Positions 1 through 14,600 of a stretch of 64,000 bases of DNA are shown piece by piece. The DNA is from Tipula vernalis (taxonomy: Eukaryota > Arthropoda > Insecta > Diptera > Tipulidae). Each line of letters opens with the position of its first letter. Within the stretch, counting starts at the first letter, position 1. The notes beneath the pieces are model-generated. The model saw only the letters and a list, made by a program, of their open reading frames with translations, ran no database searches and was not told the DNA's origin. Position numbers and translations under genes: made by a program. Location: the NCBI GenBank assembly GCA_958295665.1, contig OY282560.1, positions 304,169,536 through 304,233,535 of the forward strand. The letters are read 5' to 3'.

Positions 1-3000
1 GGTCTATAGTCCAGGTGATTTTCCATAAAATTGAATTTTCTACGAAATGTGTAGAAATAATCGAGCGATCTAAATGCCAGTTGGCATGACAATTACAGGT
101 CTCAACACCTATTGATAGAGGCATCATTCATCGAAATCGGAGCACAATCGCAGATTTTTGTTTTTTTATTATGAATTAGTGGTCTATAGTCCAGGTGATT
201 TTCCATAAAATTGAATTTTCTTCGAAATGTGTAGAAATAATTGAGCGATCTAAATGCCTGTTGGCATGACAATTACAAGTCTCAACACCTATTGATAGAG
301 ACATCAATCATCGAAATTGGAGCACAATTGCAGCCACAATTGTGGTCTATATTTCAGGTGATTTTCCATAAAATTGAATTTTCTACGAAATGTGTAGAAA
401 TAATTGAGCGATCTAGTTGCCAGTTGGCATGACAATTACAGGTCTCAACACCTATTGATAGAAGCATCAATCATTGAAATCGGAGAACAATTGCAGATTT
501 TTGTTTTTTTATTATGAATTAGTGGTCTATAGTCCAGGTGATTTTCCATAAAATTGAATTTTCTACGAAATGTGTAGATATAATTGAGCGATCTAAATGC
601 CAGTTGGTATGACAATTACAGGTCTTAACACCTATTGATAGAGGCATCATTCATCGAAATCGGGGCACAATCGCAGATTTTTGTTTTTTTATTATGAATT
701 AGTAATCTATAGTCCAGGTGATTTTCCATAAAATTGAATTTTCTACGAAATGTGTAGATATAATTGAGCGATCTAAATGCCAGTTGGTATGATAATTACA
801 GGTCTTAACACCTATTGATAGAGGCATCATTCATCGAAATCGGGGCACAATCGCAGATTTTTGTTTTTTTTATTATGAATTAGTGGTCTATAGTCCAGGT
901 GATTTTCCATAAAATTGAATTTTCTACGAAATGTGTAGATATAATTGAGCGATCTAAATGCCAGTTGGTATGACAATTACAGGTCTTAACACCTATTGAT
1001 AGAGGCATCATTCATCGAAATCGGGGTACAATCGCAGATTTTTGTTTTTTTATTATGAATTAGTGGTCTATAGTCCAGGTGATTTTCCATAAAATTGAAT
1101 TTTCTACGAAATGTGTAGAAATAATCGAGCGATCTAAATGCCAGTTGGCATGACAATTACAGGTCTCAACACCTATTGATAGAGGCATCATTCATCGAAA
1201 TCGGAGCACAATCGCAGATTTTTGTTTTTTTATTATGAATTAGTGGTCTATAGTCCAGGTGATTTTCCATAAAATTGAATTTTCTATGAAATGTGTAGAA
1301 ATAATCGAGCGATCTAGTTGCCAGTTTGCATGACAATTACAGGTCTCAACACCTATTGATAGAGGCATCATTCATCGAAATCGGAGCACAATTGCAGATT
1401 TTTGTTTTTTTATTATGAATTAGTGGTCTATAGTCCGGGTGATTTTCCATAAAATTGAATTTTCTACGAAATGTGTAGAAATAATTGAGCGATCTAAATG
1501 CCTGTTGGCATGACAATTACAAGTCTCAACACCTATTGATAGAGACATCAATCATCGAAATTGGAGCACAATTGCAGCCACAATTGTGGTCTATATTTCA
1601 GGTGATTTTCCATAAAATTGAATTTTCTACGAAATGTGTAGAAATAATTGAGCGATCTAGTTGCCAGTTGGCATGACAATTACAGGTCTCAACACCTATT
1701 GATAGAGGCATCAATCATTGAAATCGGAGCACAATTGCAGATTTTTGTTTTTTTATTATGAATTAGTGGTCTATAGTCCAGGTGATTTTCCATAAAATTG
1801 AATTTTCTACGAAATGTGTAGATATAATTGAGCGATCTAAATGCCAGTTGGTATGACAATTACAGGTCTTAACACCTATTGATAGAGGCATCATTCATCG
1901 AAATCGGGGCACAATCGCAGATTTTTGTTTTTTTATTATGAATTAGTGGTCTATAGTCCAGGTGATTTTCCATAAAATTGAATTTTTTACGAAATGTGTA
2001 GAAATAATTGAGCGATCTAAATGCCTGTTGGCATGACAATTACAAGTCTCAACACCTATTGATAAATACATCAATCATCGAAATTGGAGCACAATTGCAG
2101 CCACAATTGTGGTCTATAGTTCAGGTGATTTTCCATAAAATTGAATTTTCTACGAAATGTGTAGAAATAATTGAGCGATATAGTTGCCAGTTGGCATGAC
2201 AATTACAGGTCTCAACACCTATTGATATATTTGCAGATTTTTGTTTTTTTATTATGAATTAGTGGTCTATAGTCCAGGTGATTTTCCATAAAATTGAATT
2301 TTCTAAGAAATGTGTAGAAATAATCGAGCGATCTAGTTGCCAGTTTGCATGACAATTACAGGTCTCAACACCTATTGATAGAAGCATCATTCATCGAAAT
2401 CGGAGCACAATTGCAGATTTTTGTTTTTTTATTATGAATTAGTGGTCTATAGTCCAGGTGATTTTCCATAAAATTGAATTTTCTACGAAATGTGTAGAAA
2501 TAATCGAGCGATCTAAATGCCAGTTGGCATGACAATTACAGGTCTCAACACCTATTGATAGAGGCATCATTCATCGAAATCGGAGCACAATCGCAGATTT
2601 TTGTTTTTTTATTATGAATTAGTGGTCTATAGTCCAGGTGATTTTCCATAAAATTGAATTTTCTACGAAATGTGTAGAAATAATCGAGCGATCTAAATGC
2701 CAGTTGGCATGACAATTACAGGTCTCAACACCTATTGATAGAGGCATCATTCATCGAAATCGGAGCACAATCGCAGATTTTTGTTTTTTTATTATGAATT
2801 AGTGGTCTATAGTCCAGGTGATTTTCCATAAAATTGAATTTTCTTCGAAATGTGTAGAAATAATTGAGCGATCTAAATGCCTGTTGGCATGACAATTACA
2901 AGTCTCAACACCTATTGATAGAGACATCAATCATCGAAATTGGAGCACAATTGCAGCCACAATTGTGGTCTATATTTCAGGTGATTTTCCATAAAATTGA

Positions 3001-5640
3001 ATTTTCTACGAAATGTGTAGAAATAATTGAGCGATCTAGTTGCCAGTTGGCATGACAATTACAGGTCTCAACACCTATTGATAGAAGCATCAATCATTGA
3101 AATCGGAGAACAATTGCAGATTTTTGTTTTTTTATTATGAATTAGTGGTCTATAGTCCAGGTGATTTTCCATAAAATTGAATTTTCTACGAAATGTGTAG
3201 ATATAATTGAGCGATCTAAATGCCAGTTGGTATGACAATTACAGGTCTTAACACCTATTGATAGAGGCATCATTCATCGAAATCGGGGCACAATCGCAGA
3301 TTTTTGTTTTTTTATTATGAATTAGTGATCTATAGTCCAGGTGATTTTCCATAAAATTGAATTTTCTACGAAATGTGTAGATATAATTGAGCGATCTAAA
3401 TGCCAGTTGGTATGATAATTACAGGTCTTAACACCTATTGATAGAGGCATCATTCATCGAAATCGGGGCACAATCGCAGATTTTTGTTTTTTTTATTATG
3501 AATTAGTGGTCTATAGTCCAGGTGATTTTCCATAAAATTGAATTTTCTACGAAATGTGTAGAAATAATCGAGCGATCTAAATGCCAGTTGGCATGACAAT
3601 TACAGGTCTCAACACCTATTGATAGAGGCATCATTCATCGAAATCGGAGCACAATCGCAGATTTTTGTTTTTTTATTATGAATTAGTGGTCTATAGTCCA
3701 GGTGATTTTCCATAAAATTGAATTTTCTATGAAATGTGTAGAAATAATCGAGCGATCTAGTTGCCAGTTTGCATGACAATTACAGGTCTCAACACCTATT
3801 GATAGAGGCATCATTCATCGAAATCGGAGCACAATTGCAGATTTTTGTTTTTTTATTATGAATTAGTGGTCTATAGTCCAGGTGATTTTCCATAAAATTG
3901 AATTTTCTACGAAATGTGTAGAAATAATTGAGCGATCTAAATGCCTGTTGGCATGACAATTACAAGTCTCAACACCTATTGATAGAGACATCAATCATCG
4001 AAATTGGAGCACAATTGCAGCCACAATTGTGGTCTATATTTCAGGTGATTTTCCATAAAATTGAATTTTCTACGAAATGTGTAGAAATAATTGAGCGATC
4101 TAGTTGCCAGTTGGCATGACAATTACAGGTCTCAACACCTATTGATAGAGGCATCAATCATTGAAATCGGAGCACAATTGCAGATTTTTGTTTTTTTATT
4201 ATGAATTAGTGGTCTATAGTCCAGGTGATTTTCCATAAAATTGAATTTTCTACGAAATGTGTAGATATAATTGAGCGATCTAAATGCCAGTTGGTATGAC
4301 AATTACAGGTCTTAACACCTATTGATAGAGGCATCATTCATCGAAATCGGGGCACAATCGCAGATTTTTGTTTTTTTATTATGAATTAGTGGTCTATAGT
4401 CCAGGTGATTTTCCATAAAATTGAATTTTTTACGAAATGTGTAGAAATAATTGAGCGATCTAAATGCCTGTTGGCATGACAATTACAAGTCTCAACACCT
4501 ATTGATAAATACATCAATCATCGAAATTGGAGCACAATTGCAGCCACAATTGTGGTCTATATTTCAGGTGATTTTCCATAAAATTGAATTTTCTACGAAA
4601 TGTGTAGAAATAATTGAGCGATCTAGTTGCCAGTTGGCATGACAATTACAGGTCTCAACACCTATTGATAGAGGCATCAATCATTGAAATCGGAGCACAA
4701 TTGCAGATTTTTGTTTTTTTATTATGAATTAGTGGTCTATAGTCCAGGTGATTTTCCATAAAATTGAATTTTCTACGAAATGTGTAGATATAATTGAGCG
4801 ATCTAAATGCCAGTTGGTATGATAATTACAGGTCTTAACACCTATTGATAGAGGCATCATTCATCAAAATCGGGGCACAATCGCAGATTTTTGTTTTTTT
4901 TATTATGAATTAGTGGTCTATAGTCCAGGTGATTTTCCATAAAATTGAATTTTCTTCGAAATGTGTAGAAATAATTGAGCGATCTAAATGCCTGTTGGCA
5001 TGACAATTACAAGTCTCAACACCTATTGATAGAGACATCAATCATCGAAATTGGAGCACAATTGCAGCCACAATTGTGGTCTATATTTCAGGTGATTTTC
5101 CATAAAATTGAATTTTCTACGAAATGTGTAGAAATAATTGAGCGATCTAGTTGCCAGTTGGCATGACAATTACAGGTCTCAACACCTATTGATAGAAGCA
5201 TCAATCATTGAAATCGGAGAACAATTGCAGATTTTTGTTTTTTTATTATGAATTAGTGGTCTATAGTCCAGGTGATTTTCCATAAAATTGAATTTTCTAC
5301 GAAATGTGTAGATATAATTGAGCGATCTAAATGCCAGTTGGCATGACAATTACAGGTCTCAACACCTATTGATAGAGGCATCATTCATCGAAATCGGAGC
5401 ACAATCGCAGATTTTTGTTTTTTTATTATGAATTAGTGGTCTATAGTCCAGGTGATTTTCCATAAAATTGAATTTTCTACGAAATGTGTAGAAATAATTG
5501 AGCGATCTAAATGCCTGTTGGCATGACAATTACAAGTCTCAACACCTATTGATAGAGACATCAATCATCGAAATTGGAGCACAATTGCAGCCACAATTGT
5601 GGTCTATATTTCAGGTGATTTTCTATAAAATTTAATTTTC
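1..5640 (+). repeat. Satellite block with multi-monomer higher-order units
   Basis: Mostly 180-bp monomers with a 163-bp monomer about every 3 to 7 units. Marker variants recur at fixed offsets. The TTCTTCGAAATG variant near 210 recurs near 2840 (offset 2623). The TTCTATGAAATG/GTTTGCATG monomer near 1285 recurs near 3728, and the AAATACATC variant near 2064 recurs near 4507 (offset 2443). The two offsets differ by exactly one 180-bp monomer, so the second copy appears to have lost one unit (compare 880-1060). Confidence 0.8.
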
Positions 5641-8600
5641 TACGAAATGTGTAGAAATAATCGAGCGATCTAAATGCCAGTTAGCATGACAATTACAGGT
5701 CTCATCACCTATTGATAGAGGCATCATTCATCGAAATCGGAGCACAATTGCAGATTTTTGTTTTTTTATTATGAATTAGTTGTCTATAATCCAGGTGATT
5801 TTCCATAAAATTGAATTTTCTACGAAATGTGTAGAAATAATTGAGCGATCTAAATGCCTGTTGGCATGACAATTACAAGTCTCAACACCTATTGATAGAG
5901 ACATCAATCATCGAAATTGGAGCACAATTGCAGCCACAATTGTGGTATATAGTTCAGGTGATTTTCCATAAAATTGAATTTTCTACGAAATGTGTAGAAA
6001 TATTCGAGCGATCTAAATGCCAGTTAGCATGACAATTACAGGTCTCAACACCTATTGATAGAGGCATCATTCATCGAAATCGGAGCACAATTGCAGATTT
6101 TTGTTTTTTTATTATGAATTAGTTGTCTATAATCCAGGTGATTTTCCATAAAATTGAATTTTCTACGAAATGTGTAGAAATAATTGAGCGATCTAAATGC
6201 CTGTTGGCATGACAATTACAAGTCTCAACACCTATTGATAGAGACATCAATCATCGAAATTGGAGCACAATTGCAGCCACAATTGTGGTCTATATTTCAG
6301 GTGATTTTCTATAAAATTTAATTTTCTACGAAATGTGTAGAAATAATCGAGCGATCTAAATGCCAGTTAGCATGACAATTACAGGTCTCAACACCTATTG
6401 ATAGAGGCATCATTCATCGAATCGGAGCACAATTGCAGATTTTTGTTTTTTTATTATGAATTAGTTGTCTATAATCCAGGTGATTTTCCATAAAATTGAA
6501 TTTTCTACGAAATGTGTAGAAATAATTGAGCGATCTAAATGCCTGTTGGCATGACAATTACAAGTCTCAATACCTATTGATAGAGACATCAATCATCGAA
6601 ATTGGAGCACAATTGCAGCCACAATTGTGGTATATAGTTCAGGTGATTTTCCATAAAATTGAATTTGCTACGAAATGTGTAGAAATAATTGAGCGATCTA
6701 AATGCCAGTTGGCATGACAATTACAGGTCTCAACACCTATTGATAGAGGCATCATTCATCGAAATCGGAGCACAATCGCAGATTTTTGTTTTTTTATTAT
6801 GAATTAGTGGTCTATAGTCCAGGTGATTTTCCATAAAATTGAATTTTTTACGAAATGTGTAGAAATAATTGAGCGATCTAAATGCCTGTTGGCATGACAA
6901 TTACAAGTCTCAACACCTATTGATAAATACATCAATCATCGAAATTGGAGCACAATTGCAGCCACAATTGTGGTCTATAGTTCAGGTGATTTTCCATAAA
7001 ATTGAATTTTCTACGAAATGTGTAGAAATAATTGAGCGATCTAGTTGCCAGTTGGCATGACAATTACAGGTCTCAACACCTATTGATATATTTGCAGATT
7101 TTTGTTTTTTTATTATGAATTATTGGTCTATAGTCCAGGTGATTTTCCATAAAATCGAATTTTCTACGAAATGTGTAGAAATAATCGAGCGATCTAAATG
7201 CCAGTTGGCATGACAATTACAGGTCTCAACACCTATTGATAGAGGCATCATTCATCGAAATCGGAGCACAATCGCAGATTTTTGTTTTTTTATTATGAAT
7301 TAGTGGTCTATAGTCCAGGTGATTTTCCATAAAATTGAATTTTCTACGAAATGTGTAGAAATAATTGAGCGATCTAAATGCCTGTTGGCATGACAATTAC
7401 AAGTCTCAACACCTATTGATAGAGACATCAATCATCGAAATTGGAGCACAATTGCAGCCACAATTGTGGTCTATATTTCTGGTGATTTTCTATAAAATTT
7501 AATTTTCTACGAAATGTGTAGAAATAATCGAGCGATCTAAATGCCAGTTAGCATGACAATTACAGGTCTCATCACCTATTGATAGAGGCATCATTCATCG
7601 AAATCGGAGCACAATTGCAGATTTTTGTTTTTTTATTATGAATTAGTTGTCTATAATCCAGGTGATTTTCCATAAAATTGAATTTTCTACGAAATGTGTA
7701 GAAATAATTGAGCGATCTAAATGCCTGTTGGCATGACAATTACAAGTCTCAACACCTATTGATAGAGACATCAATCATCGAAATTGGAGCACAATTGCAG
7801 CCACAATTGTGGTATATAGTTCAGGTGATTTTCCATAAAATTGAATTTTCTACGAAATGTGTAGAAATATTCGAGCGATCTAAATGCCAGTTAGCATGAC
7901 AATTACAGGTCTCAACACCTATTGATAGAGGCATCATTCATCGAAATCGGAGCACAATTGCAGATTTTTGTTTTTTTATTATGAATTAGTTGTCTATAAT
8001 CCAGGTGATTTTCCATAAAATTGAATTTTCTACGAAATGTGTAGAAATAATTGAGCGATCTAAATGCCTGTTGGCATGACAATTACAAGTCTCAACACCT
8101 ATTGATAGAGACATCAATCATCGAAATTGGAGCACAATTGCAGCCACAATTGTGGTCTATATTTCAGGTGATTTTCTATAAAATTTAATTTTCTACGAAA
8201 TGTGTAGAAATAATCGAGCGATCTAAATGCCAGTTAGCATGACAATTACAGGTCTCAACACCTATTGATAGAGGCATCATTCATCGAATCGGAGCACAAT
8301 TGCAGATTTTTGTTTTTTTATTATGAATTAGTTGTCTATAATCCAGGTGATTTTCCATAAAATTGAATTTTCTACGAAATGTGTAGAAATAATTGAGCGA
8401 TCTAAATGCCTGTTGGCATGACAATTACAAGTCTCAACACCTATTGATAGAGACATCAATCATCGAAATTGGAGCACAATTGCAGCCACAATTGTGGTAT
8501 ATAGTCCAGGTGATTTTCCATAAAATTGAATTTTCTACGAAATGTGTAGAAATATTCGAGCGATCTAAATGCCAGTTAGCATGACAATTACAGGTCTCAA

Positions 8601-11600
8601 CACCTATTGATAGAGGCATCATTCATCGAAATCGGAGCACAATTGCAGATTTTTGTTTTTTTATTATGAATTAGTTGTCTATAATCCAGGTGATTTTCCA
8701 TAAAATTGAATTTTCTACGAAATGTGTAGAAATAATTGAGCGATCTAAATGCCTGTTGGCATGACAATTACAAGTCTCAATACCTATTGATAGAGACATC
8801 AATCATCGAAATTGGAGCACAATTGCAGCCACAATTGTGGTATATAGTTCAGGTGATTTTCCATAAAATTGAATTTGCTACGAAATGTGTAGAAATAATT
8901 GAGCGATCTAAATGCCAGTTGGCATGACAATTACAGGTCTCAACACCTATTGATAGAGGTATCATTCATCGAAATCGGAGCACAATCGCAGATTTTTGTT
9001 TTTTTATTATGAATTAGTGGTCTATAGTCCAGGTGATTTTCCATAAAATTGAATTTTCTACGAAATGTGTAGAAATAATTGAGCGATCTAAATGCCTGTT
9101 GGCATGACAATTACAAGTCTCAACACCTATTGATAGAGACATCAATCATCGAAATTGGAGCACAATTGCAGCCACAATTGTGGTATATAGTTCAGGTGAT
9201 TTTCCATAAAATTGAATTTTCTACGAAATGTGTAGAAATAATCGAGCGATCTAAATGCCAGTTAGCATGACAATTACAGGTCTCAACACCTATTGATAGA
9301 GGCATCAATCATCGAAATCGGAGCACAATCGCAGATTTTTGTTTTTTTATTATGAATTAGTGGTCTATAGTCCAGGTGATTTTCCATAAAATTGAATTTT
9401 CTACGAAATGTGTAGAAATAATTGAGCGATCTAGTTGCCAGTTAGCATGACAATTACAGGTCTCAACACCTATTGATAGATTTGCAGATTTTTGTTTTTT
9501 TATTATGAATTAGTGGTCTATAGTCCAGGTGATTTTCCATAAAATCGAATTTTCTACGAAATGTGTAGAAATAATCGAGCGATCTAAATGCCAGTTAGCA
9601 TGACAATTACAGGTCTCAACACCTATTGATAGAGGCATCAATCATCGAAATCGGAGCACAATCGCAGATTTTTGTTTTTTTATTATGAATTAGTGGTCTA
9701 TAGTCCAGGTGATTTTCCATAAAATTGAATTTTCTACGAAATGTGTAGAAATAATTGAGCGATCTAAATGCCTGTTGGCATGACAATTACAAGTCTCAAC
9801 ACCTATTGATAGAGACATCAATCATCGAAATTGGAGCACAATTGCAGCCACAATTGTGGTATATAGTCCAGGTGATTTTCCATAAAATTGAATTTTCTAC
9901 GAAATGTGTAGATATAATTGAGCGATCTAAACGCCAGTTGGTATGACAATTACAGGTCTTAACACCTATTGATAGAGGCATCATTCATCGAAATCGGGGC
10001 ACAATCGCATATTTTTGTTTTTTTATTATAAATTAGTGGTCTATAGTCCAGGTGATTTTCCATACGATTGAATTTTCTATGAAATGTGTAGAAATAATCG
10101 AGCCATCTAGTTGCCAGTTTGCATGACAATTACAGGTCTCAACACTTATTGATAGAGGCATCAATCATCGAAATCGGAGCACAATCGCAGATTTTTGTTT
10201 TTTTATTATGAATTAGTGGTCTATAGTCCAGGTGATTTTCCATAAAATTGAATTTTCTACGAAATGTGTAGAAATAATTGAGCGATCTAGTTGCCAGTTA
10301 GCATGACAATTACAGGTCTCAACACCTATTGATAGATTTGCAGATTTTTGTTTTTTTATTATGAATTAGTGGTCTATAGTCCAGGTGATTTTCCATAAAA
10401 TCGAATTTTCTACGAAATGTGTAGAAATAATCGAGCGATCTAAATGCCAGTTGGCATGACAATTACAGGTCTCAACACCTATTGATAGAGGCATCATTCA
10501 TCGAAATCGGAGCACAATCGCAGATTTTTGTTTTTTTATTATGAATTAGTGGTCTATAGTCCAGGTGATTTTCCATAAAATTGAATTTTCTACGAAATGT
10601 GTAGAAATAATTGAGCGATCTAAATGCCTGTTGGCATGACAATTACAAGTCTCAACACCTATTGATAGAGACATCAATCATCGAAATTGGAGCACAATTG
10701 CAGCCACAATTGTGGTCTATATTTCAGGTGATTTTCTATAAAATTGAATTTTCTACGAAATGTGTAGAAATAATCGAGCGATCTAAATGCCAGTTAGCAT
10801 GACAATTACAGGTCTCAACACCTATTGATAGAGGCATCATTCATCGAAATCGGAGCACAATTGCAGATTTTTGTTTTTTTATTATGAATTAGTTGTCTAT
10901 AATCCAGGTGATTTTCCATAAAATTGAATTTTCTACGAAATGTGTAGAAATAATTGAGCGATCTAAATGCCTGTTGGCATGACAATTACAAGTCTCAATA
11001 CCTATTGATAGAGACATCAATCATCGAAATTGGAGCACAATTGCAGCCACAATTGTGGTATATAGTTCAGGTGATTTTCCATAAAATTGAATTTGCTACG
11101 AAATGTGTAGAAATAATTGAGCGATCTAAATGCCAGTTGGCATGACAATTACAGGTCTCAACACCTATTGATAGAGGCATCATTCATCGAAATCGGAGCA
11201 CAATCGCAGATTTTTGTTTTTTTATTATGAATTAGTGGTCTATAGTCCAGGTGATTTTCCATAAAATTGAATTTTTTACGAAATGTGTAGAAATAATTGA
11301 GCGATCTAAATGCCTGTTGGCATGACAATTACAAGTCTCAACACCTATTGATAAATACATCAATCATCGAAATTGGAGCACAATTGCAGCCACAATTGTG
11401 GTCTATAGTTCAGGTGATTTTCCATAAAATTGAATTTTCTACGAAATGTGTAGAAATAATTGAGCGATCTAGTTGCCAGTTGGCATGACAATTACAGGTC
11501 TCAACACCTATTGATATATTTGCAGATTTTTGTTTTTTTATTATGAATTAGTGGTCTATAGTCCAGGTGATTTTCCATAAAATCGAATTTTCTACGAAAT

Positions 11601-14600
11601 GTGTAGAAATAATCGAGCGATCTAAATGCCAGTTGGCATGACAATTACAGGTCTCAACACCTATTGATAGAGGCATCATTCATCGAAATCGGAGCACAAT
11701 CGCAGATTTTTGTTTTTTTATTATGAATTAGTGGTCTATAGTCCAGGTGATTTTCCATAAAATTGAATTTTCTACGAAATGTGTAGAAATAATTGAGCGA
11801 TCTAAATGCCTGTTGGCATGACAATTACAAGTCTCAACACCTATTGATAGAGACATCAATCATCGAAATTGGAGCACAATTGCAGCCACAATTGTGGTCT
11901 ATATTTCAGGTGATTTTCTATAAAATTTAATTTTCTACGAAATGTGTAGAAATAATCGAGCGATCTAAATGCCAGTTAGCATGACAATTACAGGTCTCAT
12001 CACCTATTGATAGAGGCATCATTCATCGAAATCGGAGCACAATTGCAGATTTTTGTTTTTTTATTATGAATTAGTTGTCTATAATCCAGGTGATTTTCCA
12101 TAAAATTGAATTTTCTACGAAATGTGTAGAAATAATTGAGCGATCTAAATGCCTGTTGGCATGACAATTACAAGTCTCAACACCTATTGATAGAGACATC
12201 AATCATCGAAATTGGAGCACAATTGCAGCCACAATTGTGGTATATAGTTCAGGTGATTTTCCATAAAATTGAATTTTCTACGAAATGTGTAGAAATATTC
12301 GAGCGATCTAAATGCCAGTTAGCATGACAATTACAGGTCTCAACACCTATTGATAGAGGCATCATTCATCGAAATCGGAGCACAATTGCAGATTTTTGTT
12401 TTTTTATTATGAATTAGTTGTCTATAATCCAGGTGATTTTCCATAAAATTGAATTTTCTACGAAATGTGTAGAAATAATTGAGCGATCTAAATGCCTGTT
12501 GGCATGACAATTACAAGTCTCAACACCTATTGATAGAGACATCAATCATCGAAATTGGAGCACAATTGCAGCCACAATTGTGGTCTATATTTCAGGTGAT
12601 TTTCTATAAAATTTAATTTTCTACGAAATGTGTAGAAATAATCGAGCGATCTAAATGCCAGTTAGCATGACAATTACAGGTCTCAACACCTATTGATAGA
12701 GGCATCATTCATCGAATCGGAGCACAATTGCAGATTTTTGTTTTTTTATTATGAATTAGTTGTCTATAATCCAGGTGATTTTCCATAAAATTGAATTTTC
12801 TACGAAATGTGTAGAAATAACTGAGCGATCTAAATGCCTGTTGGCATGACAATTACAAGTCTCAACACCTATTGATAGAGACATCAATCATCGAAATTGG
12901 AGCACAATTGCAGCCACAATTGTGGTATATAGTTCAGGTGATTTTCCATAAAATTGAATTTTCTACGAAATGTGTAGAAATAATCGAGCGATCTAAATGC
13001 CAGTTAGCATGACAATTACAGGTCTCAACACCTATTGATAGAGGCATCAATCATCGAAATCGGAGCACAATCGCAGATTTTTGTTTTTTTATTATGAATT
13101 AGTGGTCTATAGTCCAGGTGATTTTCCATAAAATTGAATTTTCTACGAAATGTGTAGAAATAATTGAGCGATCTAAATGCCTGTTGGCATGACAATTACA
13201 AGTCTCAACACCTATTGATAGAGACATCAATCATCGAAATTGGAGCACAATTGCAGCCACAATTGTGGTATATAGTTCAGGTGATTTTCCATAAAATTGA
13301 ATTTTCTACGAAATGTGTAGAAATATTCGAGCGATCTAAATGCCAGTTAGCATGACAATTACAGGTCTCAACACCTATTGATAGAGGCATCATTCATCGA
13401 AATCGGAGCACAATTGCAGATTTTTGTTTTTTTATTATGAATTAGTTGTCTATAATCCAGGTGATTTTCCATAAAATTGAATTTTCTACGAAATGTGTAG
13501 AAATAATTGAGCGATCTAAATGCCTGTTGGCATGACAATTACAAGTCTCAACACCTATTGATAGAGACATCAATCATCGAAATTGGAGCACAATTGCAGC
13601 CACAATTGTGGTATATAGTTCAGGTGATTTTCCATAAAATTGAATTTTCTACGAAATGTGTAGAAATAATCGAGCGATCTAAATGCCAGTTAGCTTGACA
13701 ATTACAGGTCTCAACACCTATTGATAGAGGCATCAATCATCGAAATCGGAGCACAATCGCAGATTTTTGTTTTTTTATTAAGAATTAGTGGTCTATAGTC
13801 CAGGTGATTTTCCATAAAATTTAATTTTCTACGAAATGTGAAGAAATAATCGAGAGATCTAAATGCCTGTTGGCATGACAATTACAAGTCTCAACACCTA
13901 TTGATAGAGACATCAATCATCGAAATTGGAGCACAATTGCAGCCACAATTGTGGTATATAGTTCAGGTGATTTTCCATAAAATTGAATTTTCTACGAAAT
14001 GTGTAGAAATATTCGAGCGATCTAAATGCCAGTTAGCATGACAATTACAGGTCTCAACACCTATTGATAGAGGCATCATTCATCGAAATCGGAGCACAAT
14101 TGCAGATTTTTGTTTTTTTATTATGAATTAGTTGTCTATAATCCAGGTGATTTTCCATAAAATTGAATTTTCTACGAAATGTGTAGAAATAATTGAGCGA
14201 TCTAAATGCCTGTTGGCATGACAATTACAAGTCTCAACACCTATTGATAGAGACATCAATCATCGAAATTGGAGCACAATTGCAGCCACAATTGTGGTCT
14301 ATATTTCAGGTGATTTTCTATAAAATTTAATTTTCTACGAAATGTGTAGAAATAATCGAGCGATCTAAATGCCAGTTAGCATGACAATTACAGGTCTCAA
14401 CACCTATTGATAGAGGCATCATTCATCGAATCGGAGCACAATTGCAGATTTTTGTTTTTTTATTATGAATTAGTTGTCTATAATCCAGGTGATTTTCCAT
14501 AAAATTGAATTTTCTACGAAATGTGTAGAAATAATTGAGCGATCTAAATGCCTGTTGGCATGACAATTACAAGTCTCAACACCTATTGATAGAGACATCA

